Shown: positions 35,432 through 47,600 of the stretch, in pieces | Layout of the letters: every line of letters begins with the position of its first letter | How positions within the stretch are numbered: the stretch's first letter is position 1 | Origin: Meloidogyne chitwoodi | Lineage: Eukaryota > Nematoda > Chromadorea > Rhabditida > Meloidogynidae | Direction of reading: 5' to 3' | Length of the DNA stretch: 64,000 nucleotides | Assembly (NCBI GenBank): GCA_015183035.1 | Contig: JACZZP010000016.1 | Coordinates: forward strand, 124,001-188,000 | The notes under the pieces: generated by a model | Seen by the model: the letters and a program-made list of their open reading frames with translations, nothing else | The model's database searches: none | Told to the model about the DNA's origin: nothing | Translations under genes and position numbers: made by a program

Positions 35432-36531
35432 CTGAAGAAATTTTATTCAAAATTATCGATGAAGTAAGTAAAAGCAAACAAAAAACACAAATATGTTTAA
35501 AAGTCAGAATCGTTAATAAATTTAATAAAATACTTTTATTATTACTAATAAGCATGTAAATGTTTTATTAATCAGTAAATTAAATAATAAAAACATTAAC
35601 AAAAAATAATAATTTTAAAACAAAATAGTGTTTAATTAGAAATATTTTTCAATAATTTTTATCTTAAAATATTTTTTAAGCAATGAATCATAAAAATATT
35701 TTTAATAAATAATACTAATTAAGCTACTGATTAATTTATTTTTATTAAATTGTTGAAAAAAATTAATTTATCATTTTAAATTAAATAATTACTGAATATC
35801 GATAAAAAAAGAAATAAAAACTTGAACAAAAAAAGACATAAAATGAAATGAGGGAATAGATAAAAAAATATTTTTTTGTTGACAGCCGCTGATTCATCTT
35901 TTTAGTTGCTACTTTGGGTCAATTAACGATCACTATTGATGAGAGAGAACAAATATTTTTTTCAAATTTAAAGCAAACAAAAATATATTTAATTAATTTT
36001 TGTGTTCTTTTGTGAAGTAAAATGTAGTATAACAAAAAATAAAATATATATTCTGATTTATGTAAAAAATTCAAATTAGGTATATAACAGGGATGGACAG
36101 CTTTCGTTTTTCGTCTTTCGTATTATTTCGTATTTTTAGACCAATTTTATTTCGTATTTTATTTTCTGATTTTGCCCATCCCTGGTATATAACTAATAAT
36201 GGAATATATTTCTTCACCTAACTTTTTTTTAAAAATTTTATTTTATTTAAAAAAATTAAAGAAATTATTGATTTTTTTAATTAAAAATTTTAAAGGCATT
36301 TAATAAAAAAATTTGCCCTTAGTAATGTGACTTTTACATGCCTTTTATTGTCTGGAGAAGGAGATGGAATTTAAAATAGTCAATTTGAAGATGTGGCAAA
36401 TAAAGATAAATTTATTTTATAAAAATTCTTTAACATTTAATTTTTTTATTAAAGAGAGAGGTAATTTAATAAAATATAAAATAAATTATTTTATTAAATT
36501 TTTTAATTTAATTTAAAAGTTTTTTAGAAAA
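35432..36531. other. Divergent intergenic region with one MITE
   Basis: Probably contains the missing first exon(s) of the minus-strand membrane protein. It also carries the MITE at 36088-36184. Nothing else was supported. Confidence 0.45.
36088..36184. mobile_element. hAT-like MITE, CAGGGATGGGCAA family, copy 2
   Basis: Ends CAGGGATGGACAG and TTTTGCCCATCCCTG are inverted. It is flanked by a perfect 8-bp duplication GTATATAA (36080-36087 and 36185-36192). This is the clearest hAT-type insertion in the window. Confidence 0.88.
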
Positions 36532-37591
36532 ATGCAATTTATTTTGTTATTTCGAATTATTATTTTTTTAAAAATTGTTGTTTTAATTTCTGTAAATTGT
36601 TCAAAGTCTGAAGTAACAGTTCCAGCAAAATCTTTGTTAGAGCAAGTGATGGAAAATAAAAGTAAAAATAAAAGAAAGCTTGAAGAAGTGGAAATGTATG
36701 AAAATATTCCAAAAGTTCAGGACATTTCTCTATGTTTGTTTTTTGTTAAAAATTATAGGGGTTAAGTAAATATGAACGAAAATTTTTAAATTTATAAAAA
36801 TATTCTGAATATCAGACTTTGAACCAATGTAATAAAATAAAATTGGTTAATAAATAGTAGTTAAATATTATTTAAGTACAGTAAAGTGACTGTTCTACTT
36901 TTATTAATTATAAAAAATACCTATAAAATTATATTATTTAAATCTTTTAAAAAATCTAATTTTAAAAGGGAGTGGTACAGACGGCATAAAAAGCAATACA
37001 GATGATATTGTTTCGTTATCTGAAGAATGTAAAAAAAGTATTAAAGAAGTCTGGAAGAATGCAGAAGGTAAAGGTACTATAGCTAGGGAAAAAGCTCTTA
37101 AAGATTCCGAAGCCATTCGTAAAGAATGTAAGAAAAAACTAGAAATGATTGCGGGAATCCCTAGATCAAATCAGCAGTTTGAATTAGGTAAAGGAGATTT
37201 TAATCAAGATATTAAAGAAAATATTTCCAAAAAACCAAATATTACGTCTTTGGATGATAAAAATGTTTTAAATAATAAAGTCAAAAACAAAAAGTTTATT
37301 AAATCAAATAAAAAGTTAAAAACAAACGATGGAAACAAAATACATGTCAAAACAGATAATTTAAATTTTGGTAAGTGTTTAGAAAAAATGACCGAAATTG
37401 ATAATAAAAATTGTTTAGAAAAAGAAAATCTGAGACAAATAGAAGAGTTTTTATTTTCATCTAACGAACATATTTATGACAAACATCCAAAAGATAATGT
37501 TGATAACTTTGAAGAAAGTTTAAAAACGGCAATTAAAAATGATGTGTTAAAACAAAATGATGTTGAAAAAAATGAAGGAGGAGAAGAGTGA
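36532..37591 (+). CDS. Secreted Lys/Glu-rich protein, 283 aa
   Basis: Two exons, 36532-36760 and 36969-37591, join at phase 1. Residues 1-23 are a signal peptide (LFRIIIFLKIVVLISVNC). The mature protein is highly charged: a region with paired Cys in short helices (SEECKKSIKEVW; IRKECKKKLEMI) is followed by a disordered Lys/Asn-rich stretch and an acidic end (EKNEGGEE). The SEEC...EAIRKEC spacing is reminiscent of small nematode secreted helical proteins such as DUF148/SXP-type, but the match is too weak to name. Function unknown. Confidence 0.68.
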
Positions 37592-39209
37592 TTTGAATTA
37601 TTTCAAAATTATCAGTGATAAATGACAGTTTTTTTCTGTTTTGAAGTTATAATTAAGCTTGTCGGATCTTCTAGAATTACCGAATATCCGAAACTGAGAA
37701 TCGAAATTTCGGAAATCCAGCTTTTTCAGATCCTGATCCGACTAACTTGGTTAAAATATGAATGTAAATTTTTCCAGTTTATTTTAAAAATTTAGTCCCT
37801 CTTTGTATAAATTCCCATCTATATAGACATTTTGCGATTTTTTTTGTGCCTATTTTAGCTTTAGTACTTTTACAAATTGTAAAAACTTTAAAATGTAAAA
37901 TGTAAAACTTTATTTTTCGATAAATTTTCTCTTTATTTTTTTTTGGATTTATTTACTTGAATTTATCATTAAAAATATGATCAACATCAATTCGTGTTTG
38001 CATATAAATATCCTGAGGCAACAAGGTATTCTGATTTTTGCTACTATCAATAAGCAACGTAATTGTTTTTAATTTTAATTATATTTTTAAATAAATTTTA
38101 TTTTTTAATAAAAAAATAAAATTTATTTGCTGACAGATTTATTATTCCTCCGTTTGTCTTCGCGCAGAGGTTTAATCGATTTTTCATCCACACAACAAAA
38201 ATTTTTGTGTGTGTAAACAAGCAAAGGTATACACTCTCAATTTTATTTCACAAAAAATTATGTTCATCATTTTATATTTACCAATATAATTTTTTAATGC
38301 TGCTTAGTAACAATATTTGAGTTACCCTAAATGGTCGATAAATGAACTTATTTTTAAATTTATTAGAATAATTTTTTTTATTAAATTTTATTAATAGAGA
38401 ATTTGTGTAATTGATTTTCTAAAATATATTTAACCCTTTAAACTTGTTTTTTGACAATATTTAAATATCAATTCCAGTCTGTTTTTGTCATTTGTTTTTT
38501 TTTATATTTTTTGTTAATATTTATTAAAAATGAGTCATTTTATTTTTATTAAATATCACTCCTAAAAGCTCCCGACTTGAGGCTACCTTTTGTTTTTTTG
38601 TATGAATGTTTATATATTGGAATATTTAAAGAAATTTTTTTTAAATCTTCGAATTTTTCCTTAAATTTTATAAATTTTAATTTCAAAATCTTAGTCATAT
38701 ATTTTATTGATATTTTATCAAAATTATTCAATTATTAGTAATATTAAAAAATAAAATCGCTCGCGTAAACATCAAAAAACACTGTGACAAACACTAAACC
38801 AAACCTTTCTTTCTGTGCGTTAAAATATATTTTTTTCAACGTATTTTTTCGCTTTTTATGAATTTTTGAATAAATAAAATAATAAAAATATTTAAAATAT
38901 TTTTCTTTAGTTAAAATATTTATTTAAATTTTGTTACGTTTAAAACTAAAATTGCTTTTTTTGGCGTTTTAATATCGCACAGCCTAAATACAAAAAATAA
39001 AAAAAGTGGGAATAAAGGTAAATAAATTTTTTTTTAATTGTGAAACCAATGTCTATTTTATTTTCTTTTCTTTCATTTAATTTACTAGTTATTAAATAAA
39101 TTAAATTTATTTTTCTTTAATAATATACTTTATTTTTATTTTATTTCCTAATTTAAATTAAATATTAGCTTGAAATAAAAAAAATTTTTTTAAGAAATTT
39201 TTACAAAAT
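37592..39209. other. Intergenic region
   Basis: Holds a short inverted-repeat element at 37661-37742 and TG/GT-rich text near 38200. Otherwise AT-rich with no supported exon. Confidence 0.45.
37661..37742. mobile_element. Short inverted-repeat element (GTCGGATC ends)
   Basis: Starts GTCGGATC and ends GATCCGAC, with an internal pairing of CCGAATATCCGAAA and TTTCGGAAAT. No clear target duplication was found, so the superfamily is not assigned. Confidence 0.55.
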
Positions 39210-40880
39210 ATGGATAAAACTAAAGGATATACCACATTTTTCTTTGTTTGTCTAATTTTATTTTCAAATTATGCTGATGGAAGAAAATCTGGTGTTGGGG
39301 GAGGTGGATCTCGTGGAGGGGGGAGTGCTGCAAGAATGAATCCACAGCCACATCAGCCTGCACAAGGAGGAGGACATCAAGGCGGTTTTGGAGGACCCCC
39401 TCATGCAGCACCCCATCCAGGTCCAGTTGGAGGTGGAGGATTTGCGGGAGGAAGACCTCAAAGTGCTCCTGGTGCGGGGCCTGGACAGTAATCTTTTTAT
39501 TAGAATATTTTTAATTTTAAAAAAATATTCAGTCTTGGCAGTGGAACAGGACTTGGATCAGCTTCACGCGGTTCTTCATTTAAACATGCCCTAGCCGGTG
39601 CAGCTGTTGGAGCTGTAGGAGGAATTTTAGCTTATGAAGCAGGTTTGGAATTTTTAGTTGATTATCTCTTGGATTACCTTACAATTAGTTAATTCCTTCC
39701 CACACAACTTTCAATGCCTTACATTTTTTGTAATTCCCAGTTTTGTGTTTTCTCCCCTATTTGCTTGGGGCATCTAAAGCTATGCTTGAGGCATCTTAAG
39801 ATTTTCCTGAGGCATCTAAAGATTTGCCTGAGGCATTTAAATTTTTGTTATTTATTTCTATAGGAAAAGCAATAATCAAATCATTTGATAAACCAATTCA
39901 TCATGACAACAAAGATTATTACTTTGGACAAGAATATACCAAAAAAGGTCCAGATGATATTGTTTGTAGCTATGATTTTCAAGAGTTGATGAAACAAACA
40001 GCACCACCTGCAGATGGAAATACTTTAAATTCTACAGTAGAAGAAAATACAAAAGCTTTATCTCAAGTACCTAATTTTTAATTTTAATGCCCTATGTAGT
40101 ATATGATTCATAGTTTATAATTATTTTTTTGTAATTTAACTTTTCAATTTAAGGCCACTTTTCCAAATGGAACTCGTCCAAAACAGGCAAAACAAATTTT
40201 TAATTTAATTTTAAATTATAAAAATATTTTTTTTCAATTTTTAACCTTTTTTAAAATCTTTTAAAGATTGTTTGGACATGCAAAAAGTGGGAACAATGTT
40301 GTGGTATGGATTGTTGCCCTCTTCCTCAGTCAGTGTCCAAGGCAGAAAATAATAAATCTTCTGCTCTTTCCACACTTGGAAAAATTTTATTAATGTGCGG
40401 ATTTATTTAAAATTACTAATTTTAAAAACTTTAGAAAATTAAAACCATTAAAAATTAATTAAAAATTTTTTTTTTAAACTTTTATAAATATTTAGCACTT
40501 TAGCATCACAATGGTTTCACTCATATTTTGCTGCTGTTGCTTTTTAATTGTTTATAAATTTTTCCGATCTGCTTTTGATAGGTAAAATAATTTAAATTTT
40601 CCTAATTTTATTTTAAATTAGTTTATTTAATCGTGATAACAACAATTCTTATGATCCTTCAAAATTTGAAAATACTCAAAATTCTAATTTAATGCCTAGT
40701 ACTCAACAACAAAATAACCCTGTACAAGCTCAAAGTTATCCAATGCAACCTTACCCTAACCAACCTGTACAAAATCAACCCACTGGAATTGTTTATCCGT
40801 CACAAACTTCAGCCCCTCCAGCCTACCCTGCATACCCTCCCGCACCAGGTTATTATGATTCACAACAACAAAAATATTAA
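39210..40880 (+). CDS. CX-module single-pass membrane protein with PY-rich tail, 362 aa
   Basis: Seven exons join in phase: 39210-39487, 39533-39642, 39864-40066, 40154-40186, 40267-40394, 40504-40581 and 40622-40880. A signal peptide (TFFFVCLILFSNYADG) is followed by a Gly/His/Pro-rich region and an Ala/Gly stretch (ALAGAAVGAVGGILAY). The CX module spans about residues 131-230: YYFGQEY, C..YDF, FPNGTRPKQIVWTC, then EQCCGMDCC. A transmembrane helix (MVSLIFCCCCFLIVYKFF) and a Gln/Pro/Tyr-rich cytosolic tail follow. CX modules are nematode extracellular Cys domains of unknown function. Intron 4 starts GC (CAG|GCAAAA at 40187), a GC-AG intron. Confidence 0.82.
39764..39847. repeat. 21-bp tandem repeat in a CX-gene intron
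   Basis: Four adjacent 21-base units of the form (C/T)CTTGAGGCATCTAAAGATTT, slightly diverged. Confidence 0.8.
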
Positions 40881-41682
40881 TAAAAAAATTTTTGAGAGAA
40901 ATTTTGATAAAATTATTATAAAACAATTTTTGATTGAATTTTAATTTAATTTGGTTGTTAAAAATTAATTTTGGTAAAAATATTTAGTTTAAAAAATATT
41001 TTTTCTCTTATTTATGTTATACGCGAAAAATTCAAAATTCTCTTGAAATTTTTCTTTTTTCTTTTAATTGTATAAAAATATTATATTTTATTTGCATATT
41101 TTAAAATATTTTAATTATAAGTTTTTATATGAAATTTATTTAAATTTAAAAAAGATTTTTTGTATTTTTCTAGAAATTATCCTCTTGATAATTACTGTAT
41201 TTTTGCCCTTACACTTATAATAGTATTAAAATAAATAAAAAATATTTTGCTACAAAACTTTCCTTAATAAACTAAAAATTACCAAAACATTTTTAAAGCA
41301 ACATTTATAATTAAAAGGGAAAAATTATAAAATATATAAAACATATTTTGTCACATGCAAATATTCAATAACGCAGTATGATGTTTTACCTTTAACGATC
41401 ACCTCTTTAAAAATTCTTAAAAAAAGAGGTTATAGAAAATTAAAAATTAAAATTCAATAGGAAAATTTGTTATAGACTCAGAGGAAATTTATTTTAGCAC
41501 GTTTCACCCTCACAAACATTCGAAATCCTTCCCACGCAATTTATCTTGGGAGGACCCATTGGCATTTATTTGCCTTTTCTCCCATTCCCTCTTTACATTC
41601 GATTAAACATTTAAATAAATTTAAAATTTTATTAAATAAATTTTTTAAATAAAATAAATTAAATAATTTATATTAAGCAAAA
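40881..41682. other. Intergenic region upstream of PAP-like gene B
   Basis: AT-rich with no repeat or exon recognised. A GC-richer patch at 41495-41600 precedes the start of the next gene by about 100 bases and may be part of its promoter. Confidence 0.4.
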
Positions 41683-44600
41683 ATGAGGTTTTTACCTTAT
41701 TTAATTTACTTTTTATTTATTTTTGAATCCTTTTGGATAAAAGCAACATCAAATGGTATAATTTTCTTTTTTTTTTAATTTTTTGATTTTTTTTGACTTA
41801 AAGAGGTCAGAAGAAGCGAATTTCCCACCAAATATATACAAATGTTTATTGAAGATAACATAGATATGATACAGAGAAAAAAAATATATTATGAAATTAG
41901 TGCTTCTATTTTAAAAGAAAAGTTAATAATTTACGAGCCAAAAGGTACTAAAAAGAAGGCAAAAAGTACTAAAAAAGTGAAAAAGGAAACAGATTCTGAA
42001 ACAAGTAACTCTGCCAATATCAAAGCTGATTTAGAATTTATTGAAGGAAAAATTTTTAGACTTAGCGAGGTATGGAAATGTTTAAATAAAAAAATTCAAA
42101 AACCGACATTTTTAGAAATTTTTTGTATTTTTTAAATTTCGAAATTAACCAAAATTTAATTAGCGAAATAAAAAATACACTATCATGAAAAGTTTTAAGG
42201 AGATGTTTTTTCCTTAAAGCTTAAGAATCTTATGACTAATAACCTTGTGCCTTTTATTTTATTAATCAGTGAAATGGTGTATAGTTAACTCGCCTCACTT
42301 AAAAGGATTGCTTAGCGGCAGTTGATGACTGCTTCGATGTAGTCACTAACTTGCACTTAAAATTTGTCAATCTTCAAAGTGGAGAGGAAATCAAGTCTTG
42401 CTTGCGAATAAATATTAAGGGAGCAAAGTATTTAATTAACTCAAAAGCATTCTCTCTCTCTCTCTAAACGTGTAGTGTATCTTGGCTTAATTGTATATAC
42501 CAGGGATCGCATCGAAAAATCCAATTCCCGATTTTCGGGAATCGGATTGGTGCGATCCCTGATCTATACCTATAAGTATATTTAAATTAAAAAACAACTT
42601 TAAAATTTAAGCCACAACAAGAAGAAAAAATTTCTTCAACAAAAACTTTATCAACATCTGAATCTTTGCTTATCGAAAAAGAGACTGATTCATCAGAAAA
42701 AGAAGAAAAAATTGCTTTACTTCATGTCAACGAAATAAAAGAGTTATTGTATACACAAGAAAAGAAAATGCTCAAATTAAATGATTTTTCAAAAATTTTT
42801 TATAAATTACAAGAGGACGATGATATCGCTAAAATTAAAGTTGTGAAAGCAAATATGCGAGCACTTTTGGGAGATTTATTGTTTGAAAATTTGGAAATGG
42901 AATATCCCTTACACATGCGTATAGGTGAGAGATAAAAAAATATTAATAAATTTTTGGTAATTATCCGTACTCACATTTTCAAGGATCGCTTTAGTATATA
43001 AGCAGTGATGCAAAAGTTCCAAAATTTCCACGGAACTGGTTCCAATTCCGAAACTGGAACTTTTGCATTACTGTATATAAGGCCCGATCTCGAAGCATTT
43101 AATCATTCAATTTCTCTTTTTTAATAATCTGAAAAAAATGTTTTCTTTGGAGAATACTTGCCAAGATATAGGTCCTTGAAAAGCAAAGAACCATAGAGAA
43201 TTAAACTCATTTTTGCGGTGAAAATTTGATTATACATGTGATAGCTCATTCGAAGAGCTCTTTTATCTGGATTGAATGACACCAAAAAAGCAATGTGATT
43301 GGAATAGTTTGGATAAAGCGACCCTTAAAAATGTGAAGGAAACCTTCGATATTTTTTCGAAACTGATTTTATAATATTACTATTTAATTTGAGTGCTTTA
43401 TAAGTAAATTTTTTTAAATATTAAAATTAAAAATATTAAGACATACTTGAACTTGAATTTAAAAAAGAATTGTACAAGAAAGTTATCACTAGTACATCCT
43501 TTTTGGAACATAGAATAAAATTTGGATTAATATCTTCAAAGCTACTTGAAATAGGATGGAAAAAGATGATGACGGAAGAAAATATTAATATGAATAAGGG
43601 AGGAGATTCAGGAAAAGAATCAACTAGTATTAGTAGTAGCCATAAAAAGGTTTTTAAGTATTTTTTTATTAAAAATTACCAGAAAAACATTTATTCACAA
43701 ATCGGTGAATATTTAAAAATATTCATCTACTTTTAAATCCAAATTTTAATTTTGATTAAAAACAGAAGCTGAATTCCAATATTTTTAATTCAAAAATTAA
43801 GATTTTAAAAAATAAAAATTAGGACTTAATTTTTTGATATATATATAAATTATTGTTTTTTCGAAAGAGCTAGTCAAGATAATTCGAAAGAGACCAAAAT
43901 TAATGAATTTGGTTGAATATCAACAAAGTTATGAAAGATTGAAACTCGCTTTAAAGCGTAGATCAACTAAGATTAGCTTAGTTTTTCAAATATAACTTTT
44001 GTTAACTTTTTCTAAAGAGCTGCTTTTGGTCTCATTCAATGCAGCTAGATGAGCTCTTTCAAATGAACTATTATTCATTTATAATAAAAAATTTTTTTTT
44101 AATGTTTTTAAAAAATTGGTAATACAACCCAAAAAATTTACAGGCTGAACAATTAGAAAAAACTAAAGAAGAAAAACGAGCATCAAAATGTTCTCAATCT
44201 TTTTTCGAAAATGCTGTTGAATATTATATTATACAAAAAGAAAATGTTAATTATAAATATCTTAGTCATTTAGGAAAAGCGGATAAATTGATAGAATTTC
44301 TGTGTGAGCATCATTGCAATGAAAAAGGAATTTTTGTAAAATTTAAAATGCAATTATTAATAAGAAAAATAAAAATGATTATAATTATAAATTTTCAACT
44401 GGAATTTTAAATGAATTGCTTATTATATACAACGAAGATGAACAATTTCGTAAAATATATTTAAATGAACAAAGTGCAAAATGGAGAATAATTAAATTTT
44501 TAAAAATGGATTATAATGAGAATAATGAGAATAATTATAAAAAATTTTTATTAAATAATAAGCCTTTTCCAGTTATTTTTAAATATGGTAATTTTTAATT

Positions 44601-47600
44601 ATTTGTTAATTTAAACCAGATAACTTTTTTTTTGTTTTTGTTAAATTAAAATTAATTTAAGAGAATTTTAATTAAATTAAATTTTCAGAAAAAAACACTG
44701 ATGAACTTATTAGTCAACTTTTGTTAACAAATTATTTAAAAGTTTTTGATAATGATAATTTATGGAGTAAAGATAATGCTTTAAAGTCATCAGATATTTT
44801 AGTTTCAATTTGTGGAATGAATGAACAAATGTCATCTAATTATCCTCAACAATTAAAAGGAAATTGGGAATATTATAAAACAATAATACTGATATTTCTT
44901 GAACGAATTCATGATGATTTAATACCAAAAGAAGATTTTGCAAAAGAAATTAATCAATACAAAAATATTTTATATTTAATTAGAAAATTTTCTAACGAGG
45001 AAAATGAGCAAAAAGATGATGGTTAGTACTAAATAAGGCTGGTCGGCATAGAAAATCATATACACATAAACATATAAATTTTCTAAAAATTCGAATTTTA
45101 GTAAAATTAAGAAAATTATTAAAAATTAATTTTTCTAATTTTTAAGTAGAAAACACTAATCAGGAGAATAAAGAAAAAATCTCTTTGGAAACAAAACTTA
45201 TTGAAGAAAGAAATTCTGAATATAAAAAAAAAATAGAAAGAAAAGAAAAAAATATTTCTTTAAATTTTTTACTTGAAGAAAAGTTTCAAAAAAAATGGTT
45301 TAAGTACCAACATAAAATTTTTATTAAACTACTTTTTGAACAAAATCAAGAATTTAAGGAAAAGATTAAAGGTATATTAATTAGCATATTTTATTTATTT
45401 ATTTAAATTATTTATTCATTTAAGATTTGGATAGAAAAGGTAAATTAAGCCTAATTAAACTAATAGGTCGTACTGGTGTGATAGAGATTTATCAACAAAT
45501 AGAGGTACAAATATTTATTTTTGGGTTCATATCATGTTTATTAGTTCAATCGACATACCTATATGAGTTCAAAAAAATTACGGTATAAAAAAAGATTCAG
45601 AAAAATTACCATTATGACATTGTGGTAGTTTGTCTAAAATTCAAAAAATACCTATAGTGTTTTATTTAATTAAAACTAGGGTTGTTTTTAAAAAATTATT
45701 TTGGCTATTTAAAACATTAATATTGGATATTTAATTTAAATGGACTCATAAATTCGATCGGACTGAAAAATAATAGAAATAATATTATTAAATTAATTAT
45801 ATTTAGGAAATTCAATTATCCAGTTTAAAATTTAATTCAATCCAATTTTTTGATAAAAATGTTGAACTAATCAATTCTTTAGGTAAAACACATTTTTAAA
45901 TTAAAAAATTAATTTAATTTATATTAAGATAATATTTTATTCGAAGATAATTTTAAAAACTTTCTTCTTAATGACACACTGGAAGATAAAAAAGTGTTTT
46001 CTAATGCTATTTTCTGGTATATGAATATGTTTATGATCAATTTATTTAATGTAAATGATTAAATTTATAAATAAAATTACAATACTTGCGAAATTTTGAG
46101 GCCCGCACCAAAGGGAGTACTCCTAATTATTTATAAAAGTGGTTTTACCTTTTATCGAAGAATTGAAAGAATTATCTGGGAAGATTGAGAGATTTTCCCT
46201 CCCTCATAGCAAAAATTCTGTTAAAGCATTCAGCTGGCAAACCACTGATTTAAATAACTAACAATTTTTTGATTTTTTAAACCTTATATACTTGGTATCC
46301 GAAATTTTATTAATTGATTTATTTAAGAGATTAAGCCAAGAGGATCATGAAAATCAAGAGAAATTAGAAATTTTGCGATGTGAGTACCTAAAAATTGCGA
46401 TGAATAATCAAAATAAAAAAGAACATTTATACTTCTTTTATTCAAATTTTTTTTATAACGAGGAGTTTAATGGAGAAATGCTAAAGAAAATTATTGATGA
46501 GGAATTGGTAAAGTTATTATTAATATACTAAAAGGAAGGCAAAGGGATCGGTTGATTATTTTGTTTGAAAATAGGACAAAAAATTTGAAAATATTTTTAA
46601 AGCATTAGAAAGTTAAAATTCATCGAATTTTAAATTAAAATATTTTAAATTTACATGTTAATTAAATGATAAATTTTAAGGAAAAAATGCCTAAAGTTGA
46701 TATATTATATCTTGCTGGTTGTGATAAATTAAAAGATGAATTTTCAAAAATTGACAGAGCTAAATATATAGAAATGTGTTTAAATCTAGCTACGGATGAA
46801 TCTCGTTTAAATTTTGTATGTTTTAAAATTAGCAAATGGTTTTGGCTCCCCATTTTTGAGAAAAATTCTATCAATTCTGTGTTGAAACTTACAAATCTAA
46901 ATAGTAAATTAAATTTAATAAAATTAATTTTAGATAAAAAAAGACATTTTGTTTTACTATATTAGTGATCAAATATTATCAAAATCTACAATTATAAATG
47001 AAATTAGAACAGAAGATATTGAAATTACTAATATTAAAAAACGTTTGCTCAAATTAGTGGAAGATGATAATTTCCTTAAACTTGAAGAAACATTTCCTGA
47101 ATTATTGCAAATAGGTGCTTTTTATTTAAGTTTCAGAATTAAAATCAGAACATTAATTTTTATTGAATAATGTTGAATTGTTTAGGTAATTTCTGATTTG
47201 TATTTTTGTATTTCAGAATATTTATGTTTCAGAATATTTTGTATTTCAGAATATTTATTTTAAATCAATTTAAATACAAAATACAATACAGAAAATTTAT
47301 TCTTAAGTTTGAAATGATCTAGTTAAATGATCCAGCGTTTAGCGGTTATTAATTTAAGACTGGCCTAAAGTTACCTTTATTATTATAGTTTTTATATTTA
47401 TTTGTTGCTTTCAGAAAATTTGTTACCTGAATCACATTTTTATCTTTTTAAAAAAATTATTGAAGGAAAAATCGGATCTGAAGAATCTAAAAATATTGAA
47501 CTACGTATTGCTGTCCCATCAAATTTTCATATTAATATAGTGAGAGAAAATTTAAATAAATTTAAAGATATAATAAAAATTACGCCTGGAGGTCTTACAA

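Noticed and set aside
39220..39594. Minus-strand and alternative-frame ORFs over the Gly-rich exon of the CX gene
   Set aside because: Frame shadows of repetitive GGN codons.
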